From positions 1-29,364 of the IMG/VR virus record IMGVR_UViG_3300006880_000043: a stretch of DNA of 29,364 nt, one strand, 5' to 3'. Below are positions 1 to 8,415 of the stretch, in pieces. Source of the stretch: a virus. Under the pieces are notes generated by a model. The model saw only the letters and a list, made by a program, of their open reading frames with translations. It was not told where the DNA came from and did no database searches. Both the position numbers and the translations under genes were made by a program. The first letter of the stretch is position 1. Each line of letters begins with the position of its first letter.

Positions 1-1
1 T

Positions 2-1132
2 AAATTTGATCATATTCCTTCTGGAAAGTTCTATGCTACTTCTCTTATTGAGGACCTTATTCCTCTACAGAAGGAGTTTAATAGAACTAGAGGCCAGATT
101 ATCGAGGCAAAGAATCGAATGGCTAAGCCTCAGATCATGGCATATAGAGGATCTGTAGACGTAAGTAAGATAACTACGGAGCCTGGTCAGGTAATCCAGG
201 TTGCTCCGGGGTATGAGCTGCCTAGGCCTCTTCCTCTTCAAGATCTGCCGTCATATGTACCACAAGAGCTTGACAGGATCTTAATTGACTGGAATGATAT
301 TTCTGGCCAGCACGAAGTTTCCAAGGGTCAGGTTCCTCCTGGGGTTACAGCTGCTACGGCTATCTCGTATCTACAGGAGAGGGACGAGTCTAAATTAGTT
401 CCGACTTTTGATTCTCTGGAAGAAGGAATCGAGAAGGTTGCTCAGATGTCCCTGAGTTATGTTTCTCAGTTCTGGGACATTGAGAGGATTGTGAGAGTTA
501 CTGGTCCGGAGGGCAGCTTTGATGCGATCACGCTCAAGGGTTCGGATCTGGCTAACAATCTGGATATTCGAATTGAGGCCGGATCATCCCTGCCTGTCTC
601 GAAGGCTGCTAAACAAGCTTTTATTATGGATCTAATGAAGATGGGTTTCATTGATCCTAATAAGGGTTTGGAAGTTATGGAGATGGGCGGAATCAATAAG
701 ATTTATGAACGTATTCAGGTAGACCAGAAGCAAGCGCAGCGTGAGAATATGCGCATGGCTAAGGTTACGCCTGATATGCTTGAGGAATATCGTACTCAGA
801 ACGACCAGATGCTGATGGAAAAGCCTGATACATTTGGTACGGATGAGATGGGTGTGCCTTTACCTCCTCCCATTTTGATTCCAGTTAATACCTGGGATAA
901 CCACAAGATCCACGTGGAGGTACACAACAACTATAGAAAGAGTCAGGCGTTCGAGAGTCTTCCGCAAGAATCTAAAGCGCTGTTTGAAGCTCACGTTCAG
1001 CAGCATTTGCAAGCTATGGCCGCAGAAATTTTTACCCAAGACCCTAAGGCTTTAGCTGGTTTGCCTCCGGAAGCCGCTCAAGAACAGGAAGAGGAAGAGG
1101 CTGAGCAACCAGGGCCTCCTCCCATGCTCTAA
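2..1132 (+). CDS. Portal protein, 5'-truncated at window edge
   Basis: The reading frame is open from base 2, so the gene begins left of the window; the first ATG in view at 119 is internal. The visible part holds the helical stretch LIPLQKEFNRTRGQIIEAKN followed by a DISGQHEVSKG region, as in portal proteins of podovirus and siphovirus heads. The portal forms the dodecameric ring at one capsid vertex, through which DNA is packaged and ejected. The C-terminus is acidic and Gln/Glu rich (about EQEEEEAEQP), then proline rich. It stands first in a portal-scaffold-capsid order, which supports the call. The stop codon overlaps the AAGGAG ribosome site of the next gene. The assignment rests on residue pattern plus gene order. 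Confidence 0.85.
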   Translation, partial: KFDHIPSGKFYATSLIEDLIPLQKEFNRTRGQIIEAKNRMAKPQIMAYRGSVDVSKITTEPGQVIQVAPGYELPRPLPLQDLPSYVPQELDRILIDWNDISGQHEVSKGQVPPGVTAATAISYLQERDESKLVPTFDSLEEGIEKVAQMSLSYVSQFWDIERIVRVTGPEGSFDAITLKGSDLANNLDIRIEAGSSLPVSKAAKQAFIMDLMKMGFIDPNKGLEVMEMGGINKIYERIQVDQKQAQRENMRMAKVTPDMLEEYRTQNDQMLMEKPDTFGTDEMGVPLPPPILIPVNTWDNHKIHVEVHNNYRKSQAFESLPQESKALFEAHVQQHLQAMAAEIFTQDPKALAGLPPEAAQEQEEEEAEQPGPPPML

Positions 1133-1141
1133 GGAGTACAG

Positions 1142-1381
1142 GTGAGTAATTTACAGTTTGGTCCGGCATTAGACTTAGGCTTTGTAGATAAGCGCCGGGC
1201 TGATGGCCAGACCGCTACTAATCCGCTGGGCACGTCTGACAACTACACGGACATCACTAATATCGAAACGCGTCTTGCTGCGATCGACGCTAATGCATAC
1301 AGTGCTGCTAATCTCCGTGTGATGACTCAGAATGATAAGATTTTTGCCCTTAGAACTCACGATGATACGGCGGGCATCTAA
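1142..1381 (+). CDS. Small hypothetical virion-region protein (79 aa)
   Basis: This starts at GTG 1142, with AAGGAG about 5 nt upstream inside the portal stop region. Its stop overlaps the next start as TAATG at 1379-1383, which implies translational coupling. The protein is short, soluble, without cysteine, and rich in Asn, Asp, Thr and Ala, ending LRTHDDTAGI. I recognise no family. Its place between the portal and a probable fibre/decoration protein suggests a structural or head-assembly role, but this is inferred from position only. Confidence 0.7.
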   Translation: MSNLQFGPALDLGFVDKRRADGQTATNPLGTSDNYTDITNIETRLAAIDANAYSAANLRVMTQNDKIFALRTHDDTAGI

Positions 1382-1932
1382 TGGCAACTACGACTACTAA
1401 CCTTGGATTGCGCAAACCAGCAACTTCTGATTTCGTGACTGTTACCACTGATATTGGTGACAACATGGATGATTTGGATGTTTGGTTTCCATCGTCAACC
1501 GATAATGGTTTTGCGGAATACTCTAAAGATGCCAACCAGACCATCACCACGGGTACGGATACCAAACTTACGTTTGCTAATGCATTAGTTCAATCTCCAT
1601 TGCTAGAGGCTAATGGCTCTTTTGATATCTTTACAGTTAAAAGAGCTGGTCTTTGGGGATTTGGCTGGGGGCACGGACGTTGGTCTGCTAGCCCTGTAGA
1701 AGCATTCTGTTGGTTAGGGCCAGCTGGTGGTGTAGCTACTCGCTGGTCTGTTGATTCGTTAGATGCTGGTGTAGCTGTAGCGCGTGGCGGATTCTATCGA
1801 GAAATTGAGTTAGCACTCAACGATCAGGTAGCAGTCTGGGTCTGGCATAATGCAGGAGCTAACAGAGATATTACGGACGAATGGCTTAGGGCCACTTACT
1901 TTACTGCTAAGTGGGTCCGTCCTACCCTGTAG
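1381..1932 (+). CDS. Putative head fibre/decoration protein, C1q-like
   Basis: The 183-residue protein has two visible parts. Residues 5-33 (TNLGLRKPATSDFVTV, then TDIGDNMDDLD) match a short N-terminal attachment segment common in phage tail and head appendage proteins. Residues about 50-183 are rich in Gly, Trp and beta-prone stretches and resemble a C1q/TNF-like jelly-roll (AGLWGFGWGHGRW, REIELALNDQVAVWVWHNAG, ending TYFTAKWVRP). Such proteins usually form trimeric surface fibres that bind cell-surface sugars. It is coupled to the preceding gene by TAATG and ends inside a CCCTGTAGGT copy of the dispersed motif. Location between portal and scaffold favours a head-attached fibre over a tail one; this is an inference. 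Confidence 0.6.
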   Translation: MATTTTNLGLRKPATSDFVTVTTDIGDNMDDLDVWFPSSTDNGFAEYSKDANQTITTGTDTKLTFANALVQSPLLEANGSFDIFTVKRAGLWGFGWGHGRWSASPVEAFCWLGPAGGVATRWSVDSLDAGVAVARGGFYREIELALNDQVAVWVWHNAGANRDITDEWLRATYFTAKWVRPTL

Positions 1933-1939
1933 GTGAGTA

Positions 1940-2164
1940 ATGGCATTCAAGTCGTATCAGGAACTCATTAACATGTCTGCTCAAGATCCAAAGCAGGCAA
2001 TGGAGTTCGTTAAAAAGGCTGAAAATAGTGGTACCCCTGTAGTAAGCTCTAAAAATTCTGGATATGGAAATGCTGCAAAGCGACGTATGCAGACTATCCA
2101 GCAGTCTCGTAAAGAGTCTGACCAGGAAATTATGAGCAGGCAAAACAAAAAGATTGGCTATTGA
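1940..2164 (+). CDS. Small basic hypothetical protein (74 aa)
   Basis: This starts at ATG 1940, preceded by the purine-rich GTAGGTGAGT. The protein is helical, hydrophilic and Lys/Gln/Ser rich, with no cysteine or membrane segment; residues 1-30 look like an amphipathic helix (SYQELINMSAQDPKQAMEFV). It is the last gene before a 74-nt gap with a strong hairpin and then the scaffold gene. No family is recognised. A minor head component or assembly factor is plausible from position. Confidence 0.65.
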   Translation: MAFKSYQELINMSAQDPKQAMEFVKKAENSGTPVVSSKNSGYGNAAKRRMQTIQQSRKESDQEIMSRQNKKIGY

Positions 2165-2198
2165 TTCCCCTACCATCAATAGCCCTTACCTGCCAGGG

Positions 2199-2224
2199 CC
2201 CCTGTAGATAGGCATCTACAGGGG
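2199..2224 (+). terminator. Perfect 11-bp hairpin ahead of the scaffold gene
   Basis: CCCCTGTAGAT at 2199-2209 pairs exactly with ATCTACAGGGG at 2214-2224 around a 4-nt AGGC loop. No T-run follows, so it is not a standard intrinsic terminator. Both arms carry the core of the dispersed CCTGTAGG motif. It may attenuate transcription, protect or process mRNA for the abundant capsid proteins, or be a double protein-binding site. Confidence 0.6.
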
Positions 2225-2244
2225 TACAGCATAAGGACTTGACA

Positions 2245-3006
2245 ATGGGCGACGAGATCTTTTACACTGATGGTGGCGAGGGACAACAGGGAGCTGAAGG
2301 CGGCAACCCCGCGTGGCAGCCGTTCCTAGAGGCGGTTCCCCAGGAGTACCACGCTAAAGTTACACCACTTCTTCAAGAGTGGGATTCAAACGTTAATAAG
2401 CGGTTCGAAAAGGTACATTCGGACTATGCGGATTACAAGGACTTCAAAGAGAATGGCGTAAACAGAGCGCAGTTAGAGCAGGGACTTAATCTCCTTAATG
2501 CTATTTCTGCGGATCCCCTTCAGGTCTATAAGGCCATGAAGGAAGCCTATAAATTTGAAGAAGATGCTCCGCCTTCCGGACAGGGCCAGCAGGAACCTAA
2601 AGTTGACGACGAGCCTTGGAAAAAGGGTTACGAGGAACTTAGGCAAAACTACGAGACTGTTGCTAAGGTTCTTGTTGCAAAACAAGAGGCCGAAGAGAAT
2701 GCCCGACAGGATCAGCTGTTAGCTACAGAAATGTCTGACCTCCGTAAGAAGTACGGGGACTATGACGAAGAGTGGGTTCTGGCTAAGCTAATGGTTAATC
2801 CTAAGAACACTCCTGAAATGGCTGTTAAGGCCTATAAGGATTGGGAAGCTCAGCAGCAGGCGAGGTTTGGGCCTAAGCCACTGTTTATTAGTGGTAATGG
2901 TGCTGTTCCTGGCGCCAATAACTTTGATCCTCGTAAGGCCAAAGATAAGGACGTCAATAGCTACGTTGCTGAAATGTTAATGCATTCTCAGCGTCAACAA
3001 GATTAG
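2245..3006 (+). CDS. Scaffold protein
   Basis: This is an acidic, strongly charged, helical 253-residue protein directly before the major capsid gene, the normal place for a capsid scaffold. It has Glu/Asp/Gln-rich coiled-coil stretches (around residues 100-175), a Gly/Gln-rich N-terminus, and a short basic/polar C-terminal tail (DPRKAKDKDVNSYVAEML) of the kind that contacts the capsid protein. I chose ATG 2245 because AAGGA lies 7 nt upstream; the in-frame TTG at 2239 is almost on top of that ribosome site. The scaffold directs procapsid assembly and is lost or cleaved at maturation. The call is firm on position and composition, less so on sequence identity. Confidence 0.8.
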   Translation: MGDEIFYTDGGEGQQGAEGGNPAWQPFLEAVPQEYHAKVTPLLQEWDSNVNKRFEKVHSDYADYKDFKENGVNRAQLEQGLNLLNAISADPLQVYKAMKEAYKFEEDAPPSGQGQQEPKVDDEPWKKGYEELRQNYETVAKVLVAKQEAEENARQDQLLATEMSDLRKKYGDYDEEWVLAKLMVNPKNTPEMAVKAYKDWEAQQQARFGPKPLFISGNGAVPGANNFDPRKAKDKDVNSYVAEMLMHSQRQQD

Positions 3007-3017
3007 GATGGTTCCCA

Positions 3018-4232
3018 ATGGCAGCATCGACTACCCTTGCTGTAGTTGATACGATTCTCAAAGAGGTCTACGAAGACCGGATTCGTGACCAGCTTCAGAG
3101 CGAAGTTGTCACGCTTAAGAGAATCGAAAAGTCTGGCGAGGGCGTGACGCACGAGGTCGGAGGTAAGTATGTTACCTTCCCGATCCGTACTAGACGTAAC
3201 CACGGTATTGGTGCCCGTAATGAAAACGAGGCCCTGCCTGACCCCCGTTCGCAGAAGTACGCGACTGCCCGTGTCGGCTTAAAGTACCTCTATGGTGCTG
3301 TTAGCCTTACCGGTCAGACTTTTGAGCTGGCTGAGAAGAATCACCAGGCTTTCGCGTCTGCACTCTCTCAGGAGATGGACGGCCTTAAGCAAACTCTAGT
3401 TAAAGACACTAACCGTCAGATGTACGGTGTGTCTACTGGTGTTATGGCAACTATTCCGGCTGGCTCTGCTGGCGCGGGTTTTGACCACACTGTTGATTCG
3501 GTTCAGTACCTCGAAGTTGGTATGATTGTCGATGTTCTCGACTCTACGGGTGCTACTACCCGTGTTGAAGAGGCTGAGATTTCGGCTATTAACACCACTA
3601 CCAAGGTTGTCACGTTCTCGAAGTCTTTCGACTCTTCGAACAACGATATCGTGACGCGTTGGCGTTCGTACGGTAAAGAGAAGATCGGGTTCAAGGAGAT
3701 TATCTCCGACTCCGGTACTCTTTACAATATCAACCCGACCACTGAGCCGGTCTGGAAGTCTGTCGTTAACTCTAACGCGGGCGTTAACCGGGCTCTGTCT
3801 GAGGGTCTGATGATTAAGATGGTGGATGATATCCGTACCAATGGTGGTAAGACTACGGTCATCTTTACCACTCTTGGTGTCCGCCGTTCTTACTTTAACC
3901 TTCTGGTGCAGCAGCGTCGTTACACCAATACTCAGTCTTTCGAAGGTGGCTTTAATGGCCTTGCCTTCACGACTGACACTGGTGATATCCCGCTGGTGGC
4001 TGACTTCGATTGCCAGCCGAACCGCATGTATTTTGTGAACGAGAAGGAAATTAAGCTTTACGAAGCTAATGACTGGTCGTTCATGAACCGTGACGGGTCT
4101 AACTGGCAGCGAGTTATTACTGCTGAAGGTAACTTCGACGCTTACCAGGCGACTATGTACAAGTACTGTGAAGTCGGTACGCACCGTCGTAACTCTCACG
4201 GTCTTATCTCGGACGTTACGGAGGCTGCGTAA
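3018..4232 (+). CDS. Major capsid protein
   Basis: The 404-residue protein has features of HK97-fold phage capsid proteins: a helical N-terminus (about residues 1-40, VVDTILKEVYEDRIRDQL), an extended E-loop-like segment (TFPIRTRRNHGIGARNENEA), a long spine helix (QAFASALSQEMDGLKQTLVKD), a beta-rich domain near 170-230, and a C-terminal region with YFNLLVQQRRYT and EGNFDAYQATMYKY. AGGA precedes ATG 3018, 11 nt after the scaffold stop. Codon choice leans to C-ending and GGT/CGT codons more than the neighbours, as expected for the most heavily translated phage gene. It lies between the hairpin at 2199 and the terminator at 4906. Confidence 0.88.
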   Translation: MAASTTLAVVDTILKEVYEDRIRDQLQSEVVTLKRIEKSGEGVTHEVGGKYVTFPIRTRRNHGIGARNENEALPDPRSQKYATARVGLKYLYGAVSLTGQTFELAEKNHQAFASALSQEMDGLKQTLVKDTNRQMYGVSTGVMATIPAGSAGAGFDHTVDSVQYLEVGMIVDVLDSTGATTRVEEAEISAINTTTKVVTFSKSFDSSNNDIVTRWRSYGKEKIGFKEIISDSGTLYNINPTTEPVWKSVVNSNAGVNRALSEGLMIKMVDDIRTNGGKTTVIFTTLGVRRSYFNLLVQQRRYTNTQSFEGGFNGLAFTTDTGDIPLVADFDCQPNRMYFVNEKEIKLYEANDWSFMNRDGSNWQRVITAEGNFDAYQATMYKYCEVGTHRRNSHGLISDVTEAA

Positions 4233-4234
4233 TT

Positions 4235-4894
4235 ATGGCAGGCAAACAGGATATTGCGTTTGCTGCTGCTGAACACGAGCGTAAGGGCTTAGGGTTTAGC
4301 ACCAGCCGTCTTCAAAAGACCGCTACAGCAGATATTGATAACTTAATCAAGTACCTGCGTATTGGTCCGGCGATGGCTCGTTACCGTACCGGTCTGTACT
4401 ACGGTCCCGATGGTGGCGCTATCGGTACTCAGCTTTTAGTTGAGGATGCGTTAGTTGTCGGCCCACTTATGTGGGAACAGTTCGCAGTAATCGAAGAAAT
4501 TGGCATCGACGTTACCACGGCTGGTACCGAAGGTAACCTTTACACGGTTCTTTATGCTGACCGTGGCGATGGTTACCCTGGTGAAGCTGTCCACGTTTCT
4601 GCTGCTCTTGCGGTTACTGCTGGTTTTAAGTCCACCACTGGTCTTGAAATCGAGCTTCCTCCGGGTCTGTACTGGGCTGGCGTGGTTTGTAACCAGGTTA
4701 CTACCACGGTTGCAACTGTCCGGTCTGTTACTGGTAACTCTCGCTTTGTTGGCGAGACTGCTGGTGCTAACGACGTCCTGCTTGCTGGTTACTCGCAGGC
4801 CGCTGTTACCGGTGCTCCTCCGACCAACTTTACCGACACTGTAACTCCTTCGGCCTTCGCTCCAAGGCTTTTAATGAAGGTTAAGTCTACGTAG
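4235..4894 (+). CDS. Capsid-accessory/decoration-type virion protein
   Basis: The 219-residue protein is cotranscribed with the capsid gene: GGAGG lies near 4220 and only 2 nt separate stop from start. It shares the same C-ending codon bias, which suggests high expression. After a charged N-terminus (residues 1-40) the rest is beta-rich and hydrophobic, with Gly/Thr/Val-rich repeats (LYTVLYADRGDGYPG, LPPGLYWAGVVCNQVTTT). This looks like a beta-sandwich such as decoration or short fibre proteins. It might coat the capsid or form part of an appendage. No specific family can be named; the structural role is inferred from context and codon use. Confidence 0.6.
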   Translation: MAGKQDIAFAAAEHERKGLGFSTSRLQKTATADIDNLIKYLRIGPAMARYRTGLYYGPDGGAIGTQLLVEDALVVGPLMWEQFAVIEEIGIDVTTAGTEGNLYTVLYADRGDGYPGEAVHVSAALAVTAGFKSTTGLEIELPPGLYWAGVVCNQVTTTVATVRSVTGNSRFVGETAGANDVLLAGYSQAAVTGAPPTNFTDTVTPSAFAPRLLMKVKST

Positions 4895-4905
4895 TCCTAA
4901 ATGAT

Positions 4906-4950
4906 AAGGCCGGAGCTAACTTCACCCCCGACGGAGTTAGCTCCGGCCTT
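4906..4950 (+). terminator. Strong hairpin terminator after the capsid genes
   Basis: A perfect 16-bp inverted repeat: AAGGCCGGAGCTAACT (4906-4921) pairs with AGTTAGCTCCGGCCTT (4935-4950) around a 13-nt loop. The T-run is short, so termination may be partial, letting capsid mRNA exceed downstream tail mRNA. A CCTGTAGG motif begins at the very next base (4951). Confidence 0.75.
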
Positions 4951-4972
4951 CCTGTAGGTAAAAGGATTTAAA

Positions 4973-5161
4973 ATGGCCAGTACTGCGGATACTGCTAGAA
5001 CTAATATGCTGGCAGCTCTAGCTCAGGCTGAGCCTCAGTTAAAATCTAACGTAGACCTGATGAGAGAAGTTGTTGCAGCAGGCGGTCTGGGATTGGTTAC
5101 AGTTACGAGTCAGACAGCAGCTGTTCATTATTGGCAGTATTTGGAGGATCTTCGTGACTGA
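4973..5161 (+). CDS. Small hypothetical protein (62 aa)
   Basis: ATG 4973 follows AAAGGATTTAAA, a usable ribosome site. The protein is a short helical, Ala-rich polypeptide (TARTNMLAALAQAEPQLKS) with no cysteine. It ends 8 nt inside the following gene, a typical coupled overlap. It opens the block of head-tail connector genes after the capsid terminator. Function unknown. Confidence 0.65.
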   Translation: MASTADTARTNMLAALAQAEPQLKSNVDLMREVVAAGGLGLVTVTSQTAAVHYWQYLEDLRD

Positions 5162-5585
5162 TATTTTTATCCCGACTCCTGATGGATCTTGGGTTTCAGA
5201 AAAATTTGAACAGTTAGCGTCTGTTATTCAGGATTACGATCACAATTTAGAGCTTAGATGGATTCCTCCGGATAAGAGAACTCGTGAGGATAAGCACCCC
5301 TATGTGATCGTAGATACCAGAATTAATCAGGTGGTGGTCTATGCTTCAGAACTTGATACGCCTGAAGGAATTCTTGCTAAGCTTTGGGGTATTGATAATT
5401 GCAAGCATAATGTCTTGGAACAGGTTGAAATCCAAGAAAGAGCGGCCAAGGCTCTTGAGATGAAGAAATGGATTGATACTAAGGAAGAGGCTGCTGATTT
5501 AGCCTACTTCTTTAAGCAGAGTCCTTTGCACACCATTAGGCATGGCGGCAAGAAATTTGACCACAATCGGAGGAGAATTGACTAA
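5154..5585 (+). CDS. Hypothetical head-tail region protein (143 aa)
   Basis: I chose GTG 5154 because TTGGAGGATC lies just upstream. A longer frame from 5070 would overlap the previous gene by 92 nt and has no good ribosome site. The product begins MTDIFIPTPDGSW, contains a probable beta segment YVIVDTRINQVVVYASELD and a charged helical C-terminal half (EQVEIQERAAKALEMKKW). It is coupled to the next gene by TAATG. Proteins of this size in this slot are often minor virion or assembly factors; no family is recognised. Confidence 0.7.
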   Translation: MTDIFIPTPDGSWVSEKFEQLASVIQDYDHNLELRWIPPDKRTREDKHPYVIVDTRINQVVVYASELDTPEGILAKLWGIDNCKHNVLEQVEIQERAAKALEMKKWIDTKEEAADLAYFFKQSPLHTIRHGGKKFDHNRRRID

Positions 5586-6241
5586 TGTTAGCCTCCGATA
5601 TTATTACTAGAGTTCAACGTCAGTTCGGTGATGAGGCAGCTGTTCAGGTCACAGAAGCTGATATCATTCGTTGGATTAATGATGGCCAACGGGAGATTAT
5701 CAAGCATAATGAAACCCTTCTTGAGAAAGCATCTACTACAAGTACGGTAGCTAATCAGCAGGCGTATAACCTCCCTACAGATCTTATGATCTTCCAAGGG
5801 ATGTTTTTTAAAGATTCTGGCATGAATTCATTCCAGAAGCTTAAAGGATACAATTTTAAGCAATTCAATGAGTTAGTGGATCAGTGGGATGGTACAGATT
5901 ATCCTGCCGGAGTTCCTACCATCTTCACTCTTTATGCAGGGCAATTTCTTTTATTCCCAATTCCATCTCTAAGCCTTAGCAATGCAATTAAAATTTACTA
6001 CAACAGGAAGCCAACAGATGTAGTTACAGGAGCTAGCTCTATTGATTTACCAGATCAATATTTTGAGGTTTTGGTAAAGCATTGTCTGTCTCAGGCATAT
6101 GAGATGGATGAAGATTGGGAGGCTGCTGGTGCAAAAATGACTGAGGTGGCTTCTGATCTTAAACTTCTTAGAGGACGTGAGGACTGGAAGGATCAAGAAT
6201 TCTATCCAGTTATTACGGTGAGACAAGAGGACTTAGACTAA
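5585..6241 (+). CDS. Head-tail adaptor / tail tubular A-like protein
   Basis: The 218-residue protein begins with an amphipathic helical segment (MLASDIITRVQRQFGDEAAV, then VTEADIIRWINDGQREI). That is the signature of the adaptor family related to podovirus tail tubular protein A and phage gp6-like connectors. This family forms a dodecameric ring under the portal. The middle has the usual YNLPTDLMIFQGMFF and PTIFTLYAGQFLLFP beta segments, followed by helices ending in the LLRGRED region. GGAGGAG precedes the start. It is coupled on both sides by TAATG overlaps. Placement before a nozzle-like gene supports a short-tailed virion. Confidence 0.8.
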   Translation: MLASDIITRVQRQFGDEAAVQVTEADIIRWINDGQREIIKHNETLLEKASTTSTVANQQAYNLPTDLMIFQGMFFKDSGMNSFQKLKGYNFKQFNELVDQWDGTDYPAGVPTIFTLYAGQFLLFPIPSLSLSNAIKIYYNRKPTDVVTGASSIDLPDQYFEVLVKHCLSQAYEMDEDWEAAGAKMTEVASDLKLLRGREDWKDQEFYPVITVRQEDLD

Positions 6242-8415
6242 TGCCTGGCGGGCAACCTCTCAGACTTGGGCCTTTCATTGGTGGCCTTAATACCGCGTCG
6301 GACCCTACGGCCATCGCGGATGCTGAGCTGGCTACCTGCGAGAATTTTGAGTTAGATATTGATGGTAGTCTTTTCTCTCGTCCTCCTATTAAGGAGACCG
6401 CTGGACATTCAGGCTGGACTGAACGTATCGTTTGCTTATGCGAAGGTATCTTCAGTGGTACATACTATGTAATCGGATCCAATGTAAATGGTGTGTACCA
6501 ATATACTGGTGGCACATGGACTCTTATTACCAGTACCTTCCAGGCTAGTGCAGCAGTACAGTATGCAGATAAAATTTATCTTATCCCCAAACCAGGCTCA
6601 GCTAACCCTGGGGGAAAATGGGATCCAGTAGGTGGCTTTACTGCTGTTGCTGCTATTCCTCAAGGACAGGCAGCAGTTATTCATAAGGAACGTTTATTTA
6701 TTGTTCCAGGATCAGCAGCTACTACAACTCCCAGCCGATTGAAATTCTCTGACGCTGGTAACTTTGATTCTTGGCCAGCTTCAAACTTTGCTGACATTTC
6801 TCAAGGTGATGGTACCAAGCTAGTAGATCTGACCACCTATCAAGATAACTTAATGTTGTTTAAGAATCAGTCGTCTTTCGTTTTTTCATATGATGTGAGA
6901 CCGGCTGATGCTGTTGTGCGTGAAATCTCTTCTACCATTGGTGTAGAAAAGCAGTTTTGCGTAGCTAATTATGAGAACCAGATTTATATTTTCCATCGTG
7001 GTTGGGTCTATGAAATCATCAACTATGATTTTCATAGAATCAACACGAAGGCCCCTTTTATTAGAGATACCACTGCTCCATCCACTCTTGCAGATGAGGA
7101 TCAGTTCCTAGGTATTATTCAAGATAGATTGGTCTGTAGGTTTCTTAAGAAGGTGTACATCTACGGATTAAGAACTCAGACCTGGTCTGAGCTTGTGTCT
7201 ATCAAAGACACTCTCCAATTCTTTGGACCTGTTGTTTGTATTCATCCACCAGCAGGTAATGAGTACTATGCAGGATCTTCGGTTTTGGCATTTAGAAGTA
7301 CGATTCAGCTTTTTGACAAGGCTACGTCTACAACTAAAGAAACTACGCTTGATGGAGATCGTAGTACTTACGATTCCTTTACTAGAACTGTATCTGATGG
7401 ATGGGGTACAGCAACCGAGATCGCTCTAGCGTATACCAATTCTGGTGGTGCTAATAGTGATTATTCGGTAACTGGTTCTGTAGGACAGATGTCTTTAGGG
7501 TCAGTTAATACTGCTAGAACTACTAAATTACCAATTAATAAAGCAGCTGTTGATATTACTCTTGAGATTAAAACTTCGGTAGCTGCCGCAGGCGCTGCCC
7601 AAACAGTTGATGCAAGAGCTAGATGGCAAGATTCTAATAATTACTACTATGCACGTCTAGTGTTGAAGCATACTGGTACTTTTGGACTTGAATTAGTTAA
7701 AAGAGTAGCAGGTGTGGAATCTTCTCTTGTTGCTGGTGTTGATTTGGGTGCATACGTTGCCACTGATACTATCAAGATGAGATTCCAATTAAGCGGTACA
7801 ACTATTAGGGCTAAGCTATGGAAAACTACTGCTCAAGAACCTAATGGGTGGACTCTTTCGGCTACAGACGTCGCTATTTCAGCAGCTGGCTCCTTGGAAC
7901 TAAAGAGTAATCTTGAGGCAGGAAATACAAATGTACTTCCTGTACTTATGCAATTTGATAATTTAACCTATGCAGACCCTACTTTAGTAGACTGGACTAT
8001 TACTTGTAAAGCAAAAACTAAAAACTTTGATATGGCTATCTCCCATCAGTTTAAGCGGTTGTGGTGGTGGGGTGCTGATGTTTCTAGTAACAACGCTGTC
8101 AAAGGTATTGCAACGCCCATCACTGTGTCCTTCGCTGTGACTTGGAGCCAATTGGCTAGCAAGACTTGGGGCGAACTTGCTACAATGACGTGGGGCCAAC
8201 CCCTGTCTGGACCCTCGTCGGTGGAAACCTCTTCACCTACAGGAACTGGTGTAAACAGAAGATTCGCTAAGTTCTTAAAGAGTATGAGATACAGACAGAT
8301 TAATTTTGAAGTTGATCTGACTACAGATGGAACTACCCTACAGGGGCCTGCCAGACTTTTTACTATGACTATTATCACTGAGTCTAAGCAGGTTGTATCT
8401 AAGGCGGTGAGCTAG
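6241..8415 (+). CDS. Nozzle-like tail protein with beta-sandwich insert
   Basis: The 724-residue protein begins with RLGPFIGGLNTASDPTAIAD and NFELDIDGSLFSRPPI, typical of podovirus tail tubular B/nozzle-type proteins with a beta-propeller body (residues about 1-370, with motifs such as AAVQYADKIYLIPKPGS and VIHKERLFIVPGSAA). Residues about 377-576 form an extra domain, starting YDSFTRTVSDGWGTA and ending LMQFDNLTYADP, that resembles the concanavalin/LamG-like sandwich of actinophage minor tail proteins. The propeller then appears to resume (TKNFDMAISHQFKRLWWWG). Near residue 633 is a repeated WxxL pattern (TWSQLASKTWGELATMTWG) echoed at the endolysin C-terminus. The protein likely lines the tail exit channel and may also touch the cell wall. 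Confidence 0.75.
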   Translation: MPGGQPLRLGPFIGGLNTASDPTAIADAELATCENFELDIDGSLFSRPPIKETAGHSGWTERIVCLCEGIFSGTYYVIGSNVNGVYQYTGGTWTLITSTFQASAAVQYADKIYLIPKPGSANPGGKWDPVGGFTAVAAIPQGQAAVIHKERLFIVPGSAATTTPSRLKFSDAGNFDSWPASNFADISQGDGTKLVDLTTYQDNLMLFKNQSSFVFSYDVRPADAVVREISSTIGVEKQFCVANYENQIYIFHRGWVYEIINYDFHRINTKAPFIRDTTAPSTLADEDQFLGIIQDRLVCRFLKKVYIYGLRTQTWSELVSIKDTLQFFGPVVCIHPPAGNEYYAGSSVLAFRSTIQLFDKATSTTKETTLDGDRSTYDSFTRTVSDGWGTATEIALAYTNSGGANSDYSVTGSVGQMSLGSVNTARTTKLPINKAAVDITLEIKTSVAAAGAAQTVDARARWQDSNNYYYARLVLKHTGTFGLELVKRVAGVESSLVAGVDLGAYVATDTIKMRFQLSGTTIRAKLWKTTAQEPNGWTLSATDVAISAAGSLELKSNLEAGNTNVLPVLMQFDNLTYADPTLVDWTITCKAKTKNFDMAISHQFKRLWWWGADVSSNNAVKGIATPITVSFAVTWSQLASKTWGELATMTWGQPLSGPSSVETSSPTGTGVNRRFAKFLKSMRYRQINFEVDLTTDGTTLQGPARLFTMTIITESKQVVSKAVS

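Noticed and set aside
2239-2267. TTGACA beside the scaffold start as a + strand promoter
   Set aside because: The -10 position reads TTACAC, a weak match, and the site lies on the start codon, so a transcript would lose the gene's beginning.
3396-4199. A 267-codon open frame on the - strand opposite the capsid gene
   Set aside because: It lies wholly within the strongly supported capsid gene, is Arg/Val/Asn rich without domain signs, and arises from the biased codon use of that gene.
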